From Zonotrichia leucophrys gambelii (Eukaryota; Chordata; Aves; Passeriformes; Passerellidae), in NCBI RefSeq assembly GCF_028769735.1, contig NC_088172.1, positions 37,348,397 to 37,412,396 of the forward strand: a stretch of DNA of 64,000 nt. Direction: 5' to 3'. Below the pieces are notes generated by a model that saw only the letters and a list, made by a program, of their open reading frames with translations, did not search any database and was not told the origin of the DNA. Below, one piece after another: positions 25,876 through 39,254 of the stretch; the first letter of the stretch is position 1; every line of letters begins with the position of its first letter. Position numbers and translations under genes: made by a program.

Positions 25876-26839
25876 TTTATAGAATGTTAAAGAATAAAGA
25901 TGTATCTTGTTCTAAAGAAAGTGAAGTGTGATAAAATTAAAATTCACTGGACTTTCTTCCATATAAATTGGAAATAAAATTTCCCAAGTCATCACCCAAA
26001 GCTATAAATAAATATCTTTTTGAAGTCTGTGCAGGGGATGGAGATGACTCAGTAGGGCCTGTGGGGTACACTGGCAGCTACCTGGGGGGAACCATCCCTT
26101 GCAACATATCTCTTTGGTATCCAGGGGCTCAGGTTCTTTTTCCCCTCTGACCCTGGCTCTCAGTCATGCAAGGTGTTAATTAGAATGGGTTTTATTGGGT
26201 CTGAACAGGTGCCTACGTTAACAAGTGTCACTTTTTGTAATGGTGCAGTTGGCTTAGGTCTCATCTTGCTCATGTGTTGTCTTCCCCCTGAAAAGTGTGT
26301 GAAGGGTTTGATCCCTTGTAGAGCCAACATACAGCAGTCAGAGAGTAAGGTTTTGAAAATCAGGAGACTGTACTCTTTATGTCTCAGAGTTAAGATCCAG
26401 CCAGTGGGAAGGATGGTTGAGAAGGGCTTGGCCACCATTCAAGCAGACTGCAGGGAGGTTTGGGGCTGCTCTGGGACATTAAGTGTCTGACTCCATCTCA
26501 TTGGGAATCCCTGGAGCTGTGCAGAGCTTCCAGGAATGGCATCCCAAGAAGGAAGATTAGTGCTGCACAGTTGTCTGGGAGCACATATCTCACAGCTCAC
26601 TGTCTGTGGCAGACACTTTTTTTTACATCTCAGCAGTGACATGTATTATATTGCTTTTGGGATGGGAAGAAAAACCCAAAATATAAATCCTGCATTTTAT
26701 TATAGAAGTTAATACCAACAATTACATAAAATCTAATGAATTTCAGTTCTCACTTAATTGCTTCTGAGTAGTTCACTTAACTTATTATAAAGAAGCAAGG
26801 ACATATTCATTTAACAAGCAGCAGCAGCCTTGGCCTAGC

Positions 26840-27130
26840 ATCTGCCTACATTCTCTTTTCAATTAATCAATTATAGTCCAATGGTGTGTAATTACACATT
26901 AAAAAAGTTATTGGATATCACAGCATGGCTGTCCCAGGGGGCTCATGAATACACTAATATAACACACCTGTAATGACCTGTTCTCATATCTGCAAATTGC
27001 TCCCATTTCTCTCTCTCTCTCTCTTGTTGCTAAATGAAGATGAAAGCAATTACCATTAACTTTTTGAGTCACATCTAGTCAATGAGAGAGAAAAAAGATC
27101 CCTACCAGCATTCATAATAAATCTGGCTGT
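26840..27130. promoter_or_regulatory. Candidate noncoding regulatory element rich in homeodomain cores
   Basis: Within 40 bp there is a TAATCAATTA paired-homeodomain-type dimer site (26864-26873), a CCAAT box (26878-26882) and a perfect 14-bp palindrome tgtgtaattacaca (26885-26898) centred on TAATTA. Further AT cores (caattaccattaac) follow to about 27060, interrupted by a short CT repeat at 27009-27024. The stretch is intronic with no coding frame. Function is inferred from motif clustering only; AT-rich DNA gives such cores by chance. Confidence 0.4.
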
Positions 27131-28852
27131 TGGTACTCGGAATTTTAACAGTAGCAGGCATCAGGCTTCAAGGCAGTAAATGTGCATCAGGATTGTAAAG
27201 GGTTGTGGGCATCCCAGGTTTGTTCTGAGCACATGCTACACCTGCAGACAAGAGAAACAGGCAAGGTGGAAGGTCTTGCCAGTTCACTTCCAGGCATAAT
27301 TTGCCTTTCTTGGTTGGAATCAAACTGAACTCTAGAACTGATCCCTATGCAGTGGCTCTAAAGTCTTTGCATAGCAACTAAGCCATGTTGCTGCTGTGTT
27401 GGGTTTTTTTCCGAATGCGAGAAAGAACAAAATTTACTATGTAATGGCAGAAAGGCTTTGGTTGTGCGAGAGGATACAGGCACCAGTGCTCTCTTATTAA
27501 TGCATAACAAATGAAACCAAGGAGAGAGTCTTAATCTGCATAATGGAGTCTGACAGATTCTAAATTGGTGATTCAGTCAACTAAAGGGTCCAAAAACGCT
27601 CTGTGGAAGTGAGTTTTTGATGGCTCCATAAGTCAAAAGGGGGATGATATCTATCAGCATTTTTATAAATGTTGTCTTGCACAGTGTTATTTTGATGTAC
27701 TGTTGTTTCTCACCCTGGGAAGAAGTGTCTGTTTCCCTACAAGAAGTTTGCTTGTTCTTGCTTCATTTGCAGACCGGGGTCTTTCAGGTGGGTGTACATG
27801 CAGATAAAAGAACATCAGTATTTTGAGCATAGCTTTTTGTTTGTAGCAATCTGAAATATTCCTATGCTGTACACCTTTCCCCCAGTCTAGCCCTAACAAT
27901 TTCAGTGAAATCTTCATTATGCACAAGGTTGCTTCCCTGTTTGAAAACCATGCACATCTTCTTGTGCCTGATGTCTTTCAGGGTAGCAGGATAATCCTGT
28001 GGGATTCAGGTGATCAGATGTTGTTTTCAGCTGCATTCACAGTAAGGTGATGGATGTTTCAGTCTGAGCTTCAGCTAGATCAACATTTCACTCTAGTTTT
28101 CACCAGTGCCATGTTTCTTCCCAGTTCCACAGCACCCTTTGGTTTAGGACATGGTTCCATTCACATGCCTGGCTGGGGCATCTCAGTATTTGGCATCCAG
28201 GCTGGAGTCTCTTTCTAGGTCCAGGAAGGCAAGCACTTGTGGAGTGGGAATTAGGTGTTGATTTAGGATTGGTTAAGCAATGTTTAGACATGCCTGTATC
28301 TGCTTATTAACTAGATAAATACCTTCCATAGGACATCTATATTGTAGGTACTACAGTCATTGGCTGAGCTGCATATTCCTGCATGTGTCCAACATCAGTC
28401 TTGCATGTAGAGCCACTCAGAGGGACTGCTTCTATGCTTGGAAGTTAGGTATCTGCTAACTTTATGTTTAGATATGTAGTCTAAAACTCTTAAATGAGGA
28501 TGCTGTTATTTAATTGCCTTTGCATGCAATTTAAATTTGAGATTAAAATGTTAAAAGTGCAAAATGATATCTCTTATTGAATGTTGTGTTATCCTCCAAA
28601 TAGTGAGCAACTGCATCCTTGGTATTTGAAAAGTTCATTTATTATGAATTATTATCTGATGCAGGAGTAAACAAGTACCAAGATTTACTTACAGGTATTT
28701 AAAAACAACTTGACTGCCCAGACATAGTAACTGAAGTAAGCAGAGCTGTGTGTGGATCCCAGAAAGTGATCGTAGTGTGCATGTGCACAATGTTCTCAAA
28801 TTCTGCTCAATGCACAGCTTTGTTTATGCTTGGACCAAAATTAAATTTTGTA

Positions 28853-28887
28853 ATTTTTTTGTTTTGTTTTTTCTTTTTTTTTTTTTA
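28853..28887. repeat. Poly-T tract, interrupted
   Basis: T-runs separated by single G or C bases (ttttttgttttgttttttc...). Low-complexity intronic sequence; no adjacent element was recognised. Confidence 0.85.
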
Positions 28888-31800
28888 ACCAGTGCCTGAA
28901 TAATCAGCTAAAAATGTTTCAAACAGAGAAAGGAACACAGTTATAGTCTAGAGTTTTAATATACAATACAATATTCAAGTGTACAGGTTGGTTAAATATT
29001 CAACCTAAAGTACCTGTCAGTTGCCTCTCCAGCTGTCTATTTTCTGTGTGTCTGATGTGGAGGAGGGTAATATTTCTCTCAGTTTTAAAAATTTGGTTTT
29101 AGCTCTATTCTCCACTAGAAGCTGTAACTCTTTACATGTCACTATCCTAATTGAGCGATAAACTCTATATTGTACTAATACACTTTATTATGAGGAATAA
29201 ACATACTTCTTCTAGACAGGCAGAGGAATAATTGACCACCTGTGGCCTGTCCCAATTGAACATTGCTGCACATGACACTGAAATTAATGTCTCCTTAGTC
29301 CAGTTTCTGGCCCAAGCTAGGGATGCCTTTTCATCACTCTGGCGATAGAAAGAAGCCTCAAAAGTTGGTGCATATGAAATGCACTTAGGTGCATTTCACC
29401 TTTCAGCTGCCAGAGTGGTGTAAAGGAGTCTCAAGGTAAATGAGAATCTGTCCCAAACACAGGATTATGTGGTGCTGGAAGATAGTGCTAGGGACATTGT
29501 GCTGGTGTATTGTTTTACCAAGCCATCAGGGCCAAAGGATGCTGGAAACTGAAATATTAAAGAGCTAAGAGATTGACTCCATAGATAGAAATGATAAATG
29601 CTTCTCTTATCCATTATTTTTCACTTTGTATTTATAAATCTCTGGGATGGTATTTCATGTAAAATCACTGGATCCTTCAGGATCCAATCTCTTGCTTAAA
29701 CTGGAAGCATCCAGTACCATGAGCAAAGCAAGCAGGTGAGATTCTCAGGTGTGCTTGTGCCTGCAGCCTACAGGGCTTTTCTCAGAGCATGTGCCCAGAG
29801 AGGAATGGGGCCTCAGCAGGGACAGGCACACCCTTACAGACACATCCTTGCACAGGGCCAGGAAAGCACGTTCAGTTTCATCTTAGGCATATCCTATTTC
29901 TTCCTTTCCGAGAGGTTGCAGGGGACTGTGTTGAGCAAACGCTGCTCTCCCCAGTGGCTATGCTTGCTGTATTGCCACAGGGCTCTGGCAATTGCCACTG
30001 CACTGCTCCTTCTTTGTCACCACATGATGCACATTTAATGAGGGGTTATAGCTCGTGTGCTTGTGCAGTCCAGCAGTCCAGCTTTAGTTCCCTTTTTCCT
30101 CCAGCACAAACAAGGGCAGAAACTCTCCCCAGCAGAAAGGCATGGCCAAGGACCAGATGAGTGCAAGCTGTCTAAAGTTCAAATGATATTAGCTCAAGAC
30201 CATTGTGGTCAGTGAAAGGAAAGGCTGCTGTTGTGCTCCTTGAATAAATGGAGATATTAGTCTGTATTTATTATCAAAATCCTTCTGTTGGGATCTTGCT
30301 GAAATCTCAGTTGCCCTAAGTCACCACACAGCTATAGTGACCTCTGTGTGATGGCTTTTCTCTCCAGTGCCTGGTGAGATGTATTCCTTTGGTATCTCTG
30401 AACTGCTGATGGGAGCTCAGTTAGGGGCTAGGAAGAACACAGCAGCCTGCTTGGGAGATCTGCAGTACCTTGCTCATGTATTTGGAAAGCAGGTTGTGCT
30501 TGTCTCCATGGAATTAACTATGATCCTACTATTCTTTCCCCCCAGTTCAGCTGTGTCTGGGAGTTTTGGGAGAAGCCCCTATGTAGAGGAGTTTGGCCCA
30601 ATTACCCCCCTGTGTTGTTAGAAAAACCTGCTGGAAAAAAAACTGATTAACACAGCAGAGAAAATAATTCAGCTGTAAAATGCTGAGGATTGCCACAAGT
30701 GCAGGTTCTGTGCAGAAGGCAGAATGCCTTTTTGGAGGTTTTTGGAGCAATAGAAGCTGCAGTTCGTGGTCTTTGCTGGCTGGTTTTGGTTCCTGGGTGC
30801 CCAGCTAGCAAAATGGTGCATGGTGTGGAGAACACACTCTTTATTTTCAGAGTCCCTTTCTGAGTGGCAGAGTGACAGCACATCCATATCATGGTGCACT
30901 GACACAGCAGGAGGTGCCACATCCCTCATGTGCAAAGCCCTGTCCTGCACTAAAATCCATCCATGAAGGCAGATACTCACAGCAGAGGGATGAGGTGCTG
31001 TGGGCATGGGGATCTCCCAGTGCTCTCAGGGTTCAAAAACTGCAAAAAAGGCAAATCAAAAGTAGCCTGGACCTTGGTGAAACTTCAGGAACTCCATGCA
31101 GCTCTGTCTTAAAAGAGGGGTTTAGAGAGTTCCTGGATTCTGGCTCTTGGAGGAGATCAGTAGTGTTTAGACTTCACATTTTATGTTTTCTCACTACTGT
31201 TTATTTCCTGGGTGGGATTTGCTCCTTTTTTGTAGGTGTTAAGACAATGCCCAAATGAGTTCTGGGAGGAGCCTGAGTTAAGGCAGATCACCCTGAATTG
31301 GAGACAGGTGCTTCATCTGAATATGTATACAGTGTGCTTTATCTGAATATATATATATACAGCGAATACCTAGAAATGGTAAGGTTCTGTTAGTTCCTCC
31401 AGACAGTGCTTTGATTCTAAAGCACTTCTGTATCGTGCTGTGGGCTGGCACAGGGGGAAGAGAAAATTGCTCACATTTCTGTAAATGTAGAAGCAATGAT
31501 TATCATGATCTGGTCTGAGAGAAACCACTCTGCAGTCTCTGTAGTTTGTTCTGCCTTTTAGACCACCTCACTCTTCAGTGAAGGCACTGGGGGCATTTTG
31601 AAGCTGTGCCTGTTGTCCCTTACCTGTAAGCACGACAGAGAAGGAGAACAACTGGGAGGAGATGAGAGAGAAAAGGGCCCAGCCTTTTGGTGAGGTCAGG
31701 GGAGTGATTTCAGGTGTTTGTGACACCACATGAACCTTGTGTGGTTAGCTTCTTCCTAAGCGAGATGTACCCTGGAGGATGGAGGAAATGGTAACAGGTA

Positions 31801-33429
31801 GAGATGTGGTGGAAGGAGTGAGAACTACCTGCAGATGTGGCATCTAAATAAATCCAAAGACAACACAACTATTTTTAGCAGAAGTGCAAACAGTGATAGA
31901 TGCCACGGGGCTGCTGTCACTAAAATTTGTCTATAAGCAACATATTCATATTTAAACAAGTCAGCTTTGCACATTGAAATGAGCAAACACTGTGCTTGTT
32001 TGTTTGTTGTGCAGAAGCCATCAGCTTTCACTCCTTATCCCTTCACCATGGTGGTGATGCAGAGCCATGATGATGGATCATCTGTCTAGCTTATCTGCAA
32101 GGCCACAAAACATTTCTGTCTTTTATGGCATGATAGGCTGTTCTCATGCAGCAGTGGAAAATAGAAATTTGGGGCGGCCCTTGCAAAACTACCATCTCCT
32201 GCACAGCACTGCCATTCTGCTAAGCTCACTTGGCACAGTTTGTACAGCTAAGTACATCCATTGTGAGACCTGACACCTGGCTGTACATGAATAAAATCAC
32301 ACAAAATCAGGAGAGGATCAAGCATCAGAGAAGCTTTTGAACGCAGGGGGCAAACCAGCAAGGATGGAGTTCCTGCAGTTTCTCTCCTGCTTAGAGGGGG
32401 CCTCTGTCACCTCTGGTATAAGGCCTCTAGCTCACACCAACATTATACTTGGCCAATTATCTTATTTAGGTATCTCATATATATTTAGGTCTTGAAAAAG
32501 GTCAACCACAGAGCATGTCTGGACAGGAGCTTTTGAAGCTGTAGAGCTGGAAGCTTTTCTTCTAGCATTGTTAGAAAATAATTGCTTGTGAATGTCCAGG
32601 GATTTGAATTTACATGTTGGAGCTCTGAAAAGCAGGGCAGGAAGGTTTAAAACATTATTGAAACAGCTCCTGCTGGTGTTACACTCGCTGCAGATGCTGA
32701 GCAGGGAGCAGGTGGAGCTCGTCGGTGGGCACGGCTGCTGCCCCTCCCCTGCCTGGGTACCCTTGCACTGGGATTCTGTCTCCTGGGCAGCTCCTCTTGT
32801 GACTGTCTCCAGCACAAACAGCTCCTCTGCCCAAGGTTCATGCAAGCTGAAACATTTTTATTGAAAGTGCAGTGAGGCAGGGATTGTCTCTGTCGGCTGA
32901 GCTGTTTTCACCTAAGTGTACCTACTATTTTCCATTTAAAATTATTTTTGACCTTTGTTCTTGGTTTCCTGCTACTTGCAATTATTTTCTTAGGCTTCTC
33001 TTCCTCCACTGAATATCTCTCTTCCTCCATTACTTTATTTTGTTTCTTTCAATTTAACTATCTTCCATGGTAAATCACGTAACTTTTTTTTACATCTGCT
33101 TGTTCCTGTAGTCTTTGGCTTGTAAGTGCTGTTAGCTGGGGAAAGTCCCCATCCCTAAATGTTGTAAGGCCCAGATGTTGCTAAATGTGATCTTTGCCAT
33201 CTAAAAGCCTGTCAGTTGCCTGCCACAGCTCACAGCTCGATTTGTCAGAATTACCAAACTAGGCGGGTCTCTGAACGCAAGCCCTGAGTTCTTTGCAAGG
33301 AAGATTGCCCCAGTGCATGGTATTAGATCAGTCCTTAATGAGGTGCCTGTTCTTTCCTCAGCTCTGTTCCAGATATTCCCTGTGACCCCGGCCAAGTCAC
33401 TTTATCTCTCTTTGTCTCTGCTTCCATTC

Positions 33430-33660
33430 ATAAAATGAACATAATTGCACTTCTGGTGCTCACGTGGAATTGCGGCGATGAATTCCTCCTGCTTGCTTTG
33501 CCTTTACCTCATCCCCTTTGTCTGCACAATTGTCAGAGGGGATAAAACGCCACCGAATCAGGGCTAGCCATGGTTAGCACAAAGCTCCGAGCAGCTGGCC
33601 CGGCCACTCGCCGTATCCCAGTAGCACTGACAGCAGAGAGCCAGATTTGTAACTGCACTC
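33430..33660. promoter_or_regulatory. Candidate conserved noncoding element (CpG-retaining)
   Basis: An intronic stretch with an E-box cacgtg (about 33461-33466), aattgcggcgatgaattc, ggggataaaacgcc and several more CpGs up to ctcgccgtatccc. CpG frequency is clearly higher than in neighbouring intron. No repeat or convincing coding frame is present. Confidence 0.28.
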
Positions 33661-35578
33661 TTGTGTGCTTTGAGGAGCTTCCTATGCTCTCTCTGAATAG
33701 TGAAAAGAGACGTTTCCAAGGCAGGGTGCTCAGGAGGGCACAGTGGTTGTTGCAGGACAAAGGGATAAAATGGCTCCCTTTGAGGGCGTGCTCCACAGGA
33801 TCCTTAGCAGAAATCATGGGGCCTTAGAAGAACCAGAAGGAGAGGGAGGGAAGCAAGGTGAACACCCCATTTGTAATACCCATCTCTGGTTTTCCTCCCT
33901 GTTGTCCTGCCTCTTTCCCTTACCACCCCCCACTTTAGTTCTGTGATAACAATAAAATAAAGGAATGCAAGGTAAAGGCATCCTAACAGCACTTTCTCTC
34001 ATACACCTGCCTCTGAATGCTAATATCATTTAATTATTGTGATGTTTCAAGTGAAGGTGCTCACACACAAATTCAGCACTGCATGCCAATTAAACACACA
34101 CCACATTTGCAATTGCCACCACTGGCAAGTGGTGTATTTTGGATTTGTCATCTGATTTATTGCCATTTACCTCACATGCCTCAGAGAGCATCACCTGAGT
34201 CAGGAGCAGAGAACCAGCCCTGTGTGCGCAAAGCTTGCTCTTATCTTCACAAGATAGCAGCAAGTGACATAAAACATCTGTTTTTAAAATACAGCTGGGA
34301 GTGTAGTTTTGAAGCATTCTCTCCATCTCATGCGAGGAACACAAGGGAGGGATGAGTTTTGGTAGACAGATGAATATCTCCAAAAGAAAGCAGTGCATAC
34401 AATACAATTCACATACATAACATATGTCAAAAGACCTTCAATGAGAATCCAAACTAGGCAGGGAAGAAAACCCAGCCTGCAGAAGTTTAAATATGTTGGC
34501 CAAGTCAACTTGGAAGATCTGCAGCTAAGAAGATCTGCAAGCTTGGGCTTCAGTAGCTGAGGGCATACCTGCCTACCAAATAATAAGTGGGGGGCAGGGT
34601 GTTTCAATTTTTGGTCGCTTCCTGGTATTGCATTTTTCAGTTCCAGTCAGTCAGCCTTGCATTTTGAGGTGAGCAGCCCAGTGCCAGGGAGGCATGCTGC
34701 CTTGCTGTGCAGTCTGGACACATTTATAATGTTTTGCTACTCTCCCAACCTGTAAAGTCCTTCTTTGAATACTGTGCACTGCTCACCATGCAAGCAGCTC
34801 ATTATCCCAGGCATTTCAAGACTAATTTATAGGACATTTGGCTAATTTGCATAAGCCATCCAGTACACAGAACATGTCTCCACAATAAAATAATATGCCA
34901 AAATCAGGATTTATGTGAAAACATGAATACAGGGGGGAGGGGGAGGGGAAGGGACAGGAAGGGACGCATAAAACAACATTTTTAAGAAGCTGTTGTTAGC
35001 ACCAATCTTTAAATTAATACCCCTGACAAAAAGTCACAGAATCCTGCTCTCCACCTACTGTATGTGAAGCTCCCATATAATTTTCTGCTTTGAATCTTGC
35101 TCATCTTTTTATTAAGATGGGTTTTGATCCTTAAAACAGCATTGAAATATGAATACTTGGCACTGTTGGCTTTGTCTAAAAAAGAAACAAAATCCCCCAA
35201 ACTGAATCCAAATCGAGGGCTGCACATTCAGCCATCACTGTGAGGATCCTCGCACATCCACTGCTCTGATTATTACCTCGACACTGGAAACAGGAGGACT
35301 TGTAATCCTTGAAACAGCTGACATCTGAAGCACTGATTCTTCCTGTGCTTTGAGTTAGTCACTCCTTGATCTCTGTGCCTGGCATGCAAGCCTGGCTTTC
35401 ACTGAAACCTGACCTCGTGGTCCCTTCTTCTGCAGCCCCGTTTCTCTTCTGCCATTCAGAAATGTGCAGCTTCTGTCCTCAGGAGTCTGAATTAGAGCTG
35501 CACAGGTCAAAGGAGCAAACAGGAGACTTGTCATTATTGGATCCAACACCTGCCCTTGATTTAGACGTCCTTGCATTG

Positions 35579-35601
35579 GGTTTTTTTTTTTTTATTTTTT
35601 A
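35579..35601. repeat. Poly-T tract
   Basis: A run of T with one A interruption, in the long intron. No flanking mobile element is recognisable. Confidence 0.85.
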
Positions 35602-38600
35602 ATAGCAATAACTAAGTAAGAAGGTTACAAGGTACTTTATAAGCAAACCTTTCCTCTCCAAGGTGACACGGGCTTTCCATGATCTCTAATGCATGTCTGC
35701 TTCACCTACAGTAGAGATGTTTTTGCTCCCTTCCTTGCAAAGCCAGCCTGGGATTTGAAAGTCAAGTTGAATTCTTTCTTCTCTCCCTAATATGTCTTCT
35801 GCCATTATGAGGCCTCTGAAGAGCACATTAAGTCCATATTTAGCCCTGTGCAATCTAATTAACTTACAGAATAACTGTGCAGGTGTAACAGAGATCTCAG
35901 TTTGATGGCAGCTTTGCTCCACTTCTTATAATTGAAGGAACTGTTTGGCCAGCAGCATTTCTATTAGTAGTAATGCTATTTGAAAAGGAAATAACTTAGT
36001 TTTGGGCTGAATTTGTAGGAATAGCAGCTAGAATTGCATAAGTGAATGCATATATATCTGTTTACCTGCAAATAGAGGCTAACTGGAGCTGGAAATCACA
36101 TGTGTAATAAACATGTAATCTTGATGCCATTGCTACAAATTCATTTCCCACAGCAGAGCTATGGTTTCAAGCACCTATTTCAGTGCTCTATTGTTTTGGA
36201 GGTTTCAACAGTGTTGGTTATTCATTTTGGTGCATCACATGTCGTTCAGTTAGGGGGAACCTGCTGAGTGTTTAATGTCTGGTTCAGCTTGAACTACAAG
36301 CAAATAGAAGGAAATAATATGTTGAGGAAGACAAGGACTCTGGATAAAGATTTTTTTTGCCCTGTTCTAGAGCCTGTTACTCTGTCATGTGTTATTCTAG
36401 GCTTTGAGATCAGTATTTTTTAATCAGACTGTACTACAGGTTACGTGGAACTGACAGCGTTATCTATGAACATAGTGATTATGTTCAATAGGAAAAAAAT
36501 ATGCAGTTTTTCATTTCACTGTCTTGAATTGGTTTTTACTATTCCGAGATTTAAGAAGCACTTTTTTATCCTCTGGGGATTTACAGTTTCTTTTAGTGTT
36601 TTGATTACTTGTGAATAATTTGATAAAAAACCTCAGTGGTATACAGCATCTAGGTTGGATTTGGCTTTTGACTGATCCCTAATAGCTGAAGTTACTGTGT
36701 ACAACAAAAACATTTGTAATGCTGTCAGACAGGAACAATCTCTCTTCTGCAACTTGACTCAAATTTGTTATGTGTAGAGCTCCGTGAAGTTCACTAGATG
36801 TAAATACAGATTAATTATTTAAAAAGTAATAGGAATGAATGAGCTTCCAAACATGTAGTGTTTAATTATTTAAAACCTGTAATGGAATTTCAACCCTCGT
36901 GCATACCTCAGATCTCTCGCTGTGCTTGGACAAGTGCCTGAGGTTAACTGGCATGTCCCCACCTCTTAGTCACATCCCCTCCTATAGCACAGGGTGACAA
37001 ATGTGCCTGGTACGTGTGAAGAACAGCCAATATTCTCAGTCATGTCTAATGGCAAATACACTGTACTTTACTCCATCTTCCTTTCCCTGCTACTGTGGTG
37101 CATCTCCATATAACAGCGTGTGTAGGAGTGCACAGTTGTAATGAGCCACAGAGAACCAAATCCTAAAGTCAGAGTGTGAGCAAAGCCCCGCTTGATTTCT
37201 GATCCCAGAGGGAGGAAAGAGCCCCACAGGGATGCTGCACTTTGGTTGTTTGATGGTGATGGATCAAGGCACCGGCTCTGTGTGAGTGACCGTACTGGAT
37301 GTTGTGCACACATGTGTGAGAGGATCTGATTCCCATTTCAAAACCCTCCTGCTCCAAGCAGGTTAGGCAGATCTGGGGAAGCCTTCTCCTGGTTGTAAAA
37401 GGAGGATCAAAGATACATACTGGAAATAAAGAACACAGAAGACTCCCAGCTTTAGAGACTTGCTTGGTCTCCTTTCATACCTCTGACAGTGGATGGACAC
37501 AGAGTTCTGCTGGGACCAGTTCAGAGCCTTAGGTTCCTGCTGTGATCCACCCTCCCAAGATGCCTACATCTTTTCATAGACCTGAGCTGGGCAATCAAAA
37601 TTAATATCTAAAATTGTGCTATTTGCATTATTCAACTGTCTGTCCTTCTCCTTGTCCAAAGTTACTCAGCAATTTTGTCTTTGCAGAGAATGACTAATGC
37701 CAACATGGCAAGTCCTATCTCAATGCCGTAGCTATGTAACCTTCCTTCTCCTACTGCTCTAAGTCACTGGATGAGGAGCACTTGACCCAGGATGGGTGTT
37801 GAAATAAAATTAAAAGAAAGCTCTTTAAAGAAAAACAAATACTTGGGTTGCCCTGAACAAATGCACAGTTAGGAGTCTTTGTATGTGATGGCTGCAGGTC
37901 TTCATTTGCCAGCAGGTCTCAGCAGGTCCAATGAATATTTTGAGTGGTGCTCTACCCTGTGAAATCGGTGTCAGAAGTAGTTTTGTGGGAAGACCTAGGG
38001 GAGGAAAAAGGCTGGAGAAAGCAAGACCGACTGGGTCCTCTTTGAGGAGGAATCTAAAGAGCAAAGCATTCTTGAGAGCTTTGCAGGGTGATGGTTTAAA
38101 TATGTTGATTTCTTTTGTCCTGGTGTGCTGCTTCCACATAGCTGCTTTGTCATGCATGTCATGCAAGGAGAAAATCATCTGCATGGTCTTGTAAGTATGA
38201 AAGGCTTTGGCATGATGCATTTACATAATAGAATCTGTGCAGTTGCAGTGTGCATCGTGCACCCAGGCAAGGAAGGAGTGCCATCTACAGTAACACAATG
38301 CATTGCTAAAGGGTCCTCTGTGATTGTGTTCTCTACTGAACAGTGCATCTGATGCCTTCTGCTGTAATGTACCCTTCTTGGTGAGAAATTAATCCTTTGT
38401 GCCAAATTCAACTCTCAGTTACATGATTCAGATTGAAAATCAACACTAGCTTCAGTGGAGTTATCCCAGATTGATCCCAGGATTGCTAAGAATAGATTTG
38501 ATTTATGTAAATAGCTTAGTGTCAGGTACGTTCTAGTGCTAAACACTTTCCAAACAGAGGGATAAGTAAGACCTTTTCATTGGAATAGGAAAGATAATTT

Positions 38601-39070
38601 TTTTCACTTCCATGCCTTACTTAGAAAGAAAGAGGTGTCAGTCAGCAAGGAAGAAGGCACATTTTGCATTTCTTGATAACCAGCAAATGTTTTGGGCCTG
38701 AGAAGGGCATCACAGTGGGCAAGTAGGGTGTGTGAAGGTCTGGCCCTCCCTCCCTCAGGTGTGGCACATAAGTAAAGCTGCTTGCTGCCCATCACCCTCA
38801 CAGCTGTTGGCTCCTGTCAAAGGAGGCCTGGCTTCTCTGCAGGAATGTTCTTAGTAAAACAAGAGAGGCATTAGCAGAAGAAGACGACAAGGAAGTTTCA
38901 CACACATTAGTTCACCATATGTTTGGCTCTAGGCTGCAGTTTCAGCCCTTTGTAACTCCTCATTTATTATTTTCAAGGTTAGAATCCTGAAAAACCATGG
39001 TTTCAGATAGCTAGGGACCATAATATTCATGGTAAATCCTACCTACCAGAAACAGAGCAATCTTTTTATT

Positions 39071-39254
39071 CTCCTCTCTCCTCTCCTCTCCTCTCCTCTC
39101 CTCTCCTCTCCTCTCCTCTCCTCTCCTCTCCTCTCCTCTCCTCTCCTCTCCTCTCCTCTCCTCTCCTCTCCTCTCCTCTCCTCTCCTCTCCTCTCCTCTC
39201 CTCTCCTCTCCTCTCCTCTCCTCTCCTCTCCTCTCCTCTCCTCTCCTCTCCTCT
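39071..39254. repeat. (CCTCT)n pentanucleotide microsatellite, 184 bp
   Basis: About 36 near-perfect copies of a CTCTC/CCTCT unit, with a single irregularity near the 5' end. One strand is all pyrimidine and the other all purine (AGAGG). It produces long open frames on both strands (LLSSP and RRGEE repeats), which are artefacts of the 5-bp period and not proteins. Copy number in an assembly may be collapsed or expanded. Confidence 0.97.

Larger units (their letters stand above)
27131..39070 (+). other. SOBP: Long SOBP intron, middle part
   Basis: Noncoding. Contains poly-T tracts at 28853-28887 and 35579-35601, a small direct repeat of ctgaatatgtatacag-like units at 31315-31362, and the CpG-retaining stretch at 33430-33660. 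A G-rich patch (ggggggagggggaggggaag) lies at 34932-34951. No gene was recognised. Confidence 0.6.

Noticed and set aside
25568..25890. Poly-A tract plus following sequence as a processed pseudogene
   Set aside because: The following sequence is a CR1 fragment on the + strand, and the poly-A lies on its 5' side, which is the wrong arrangement for a retroposed mRNA.
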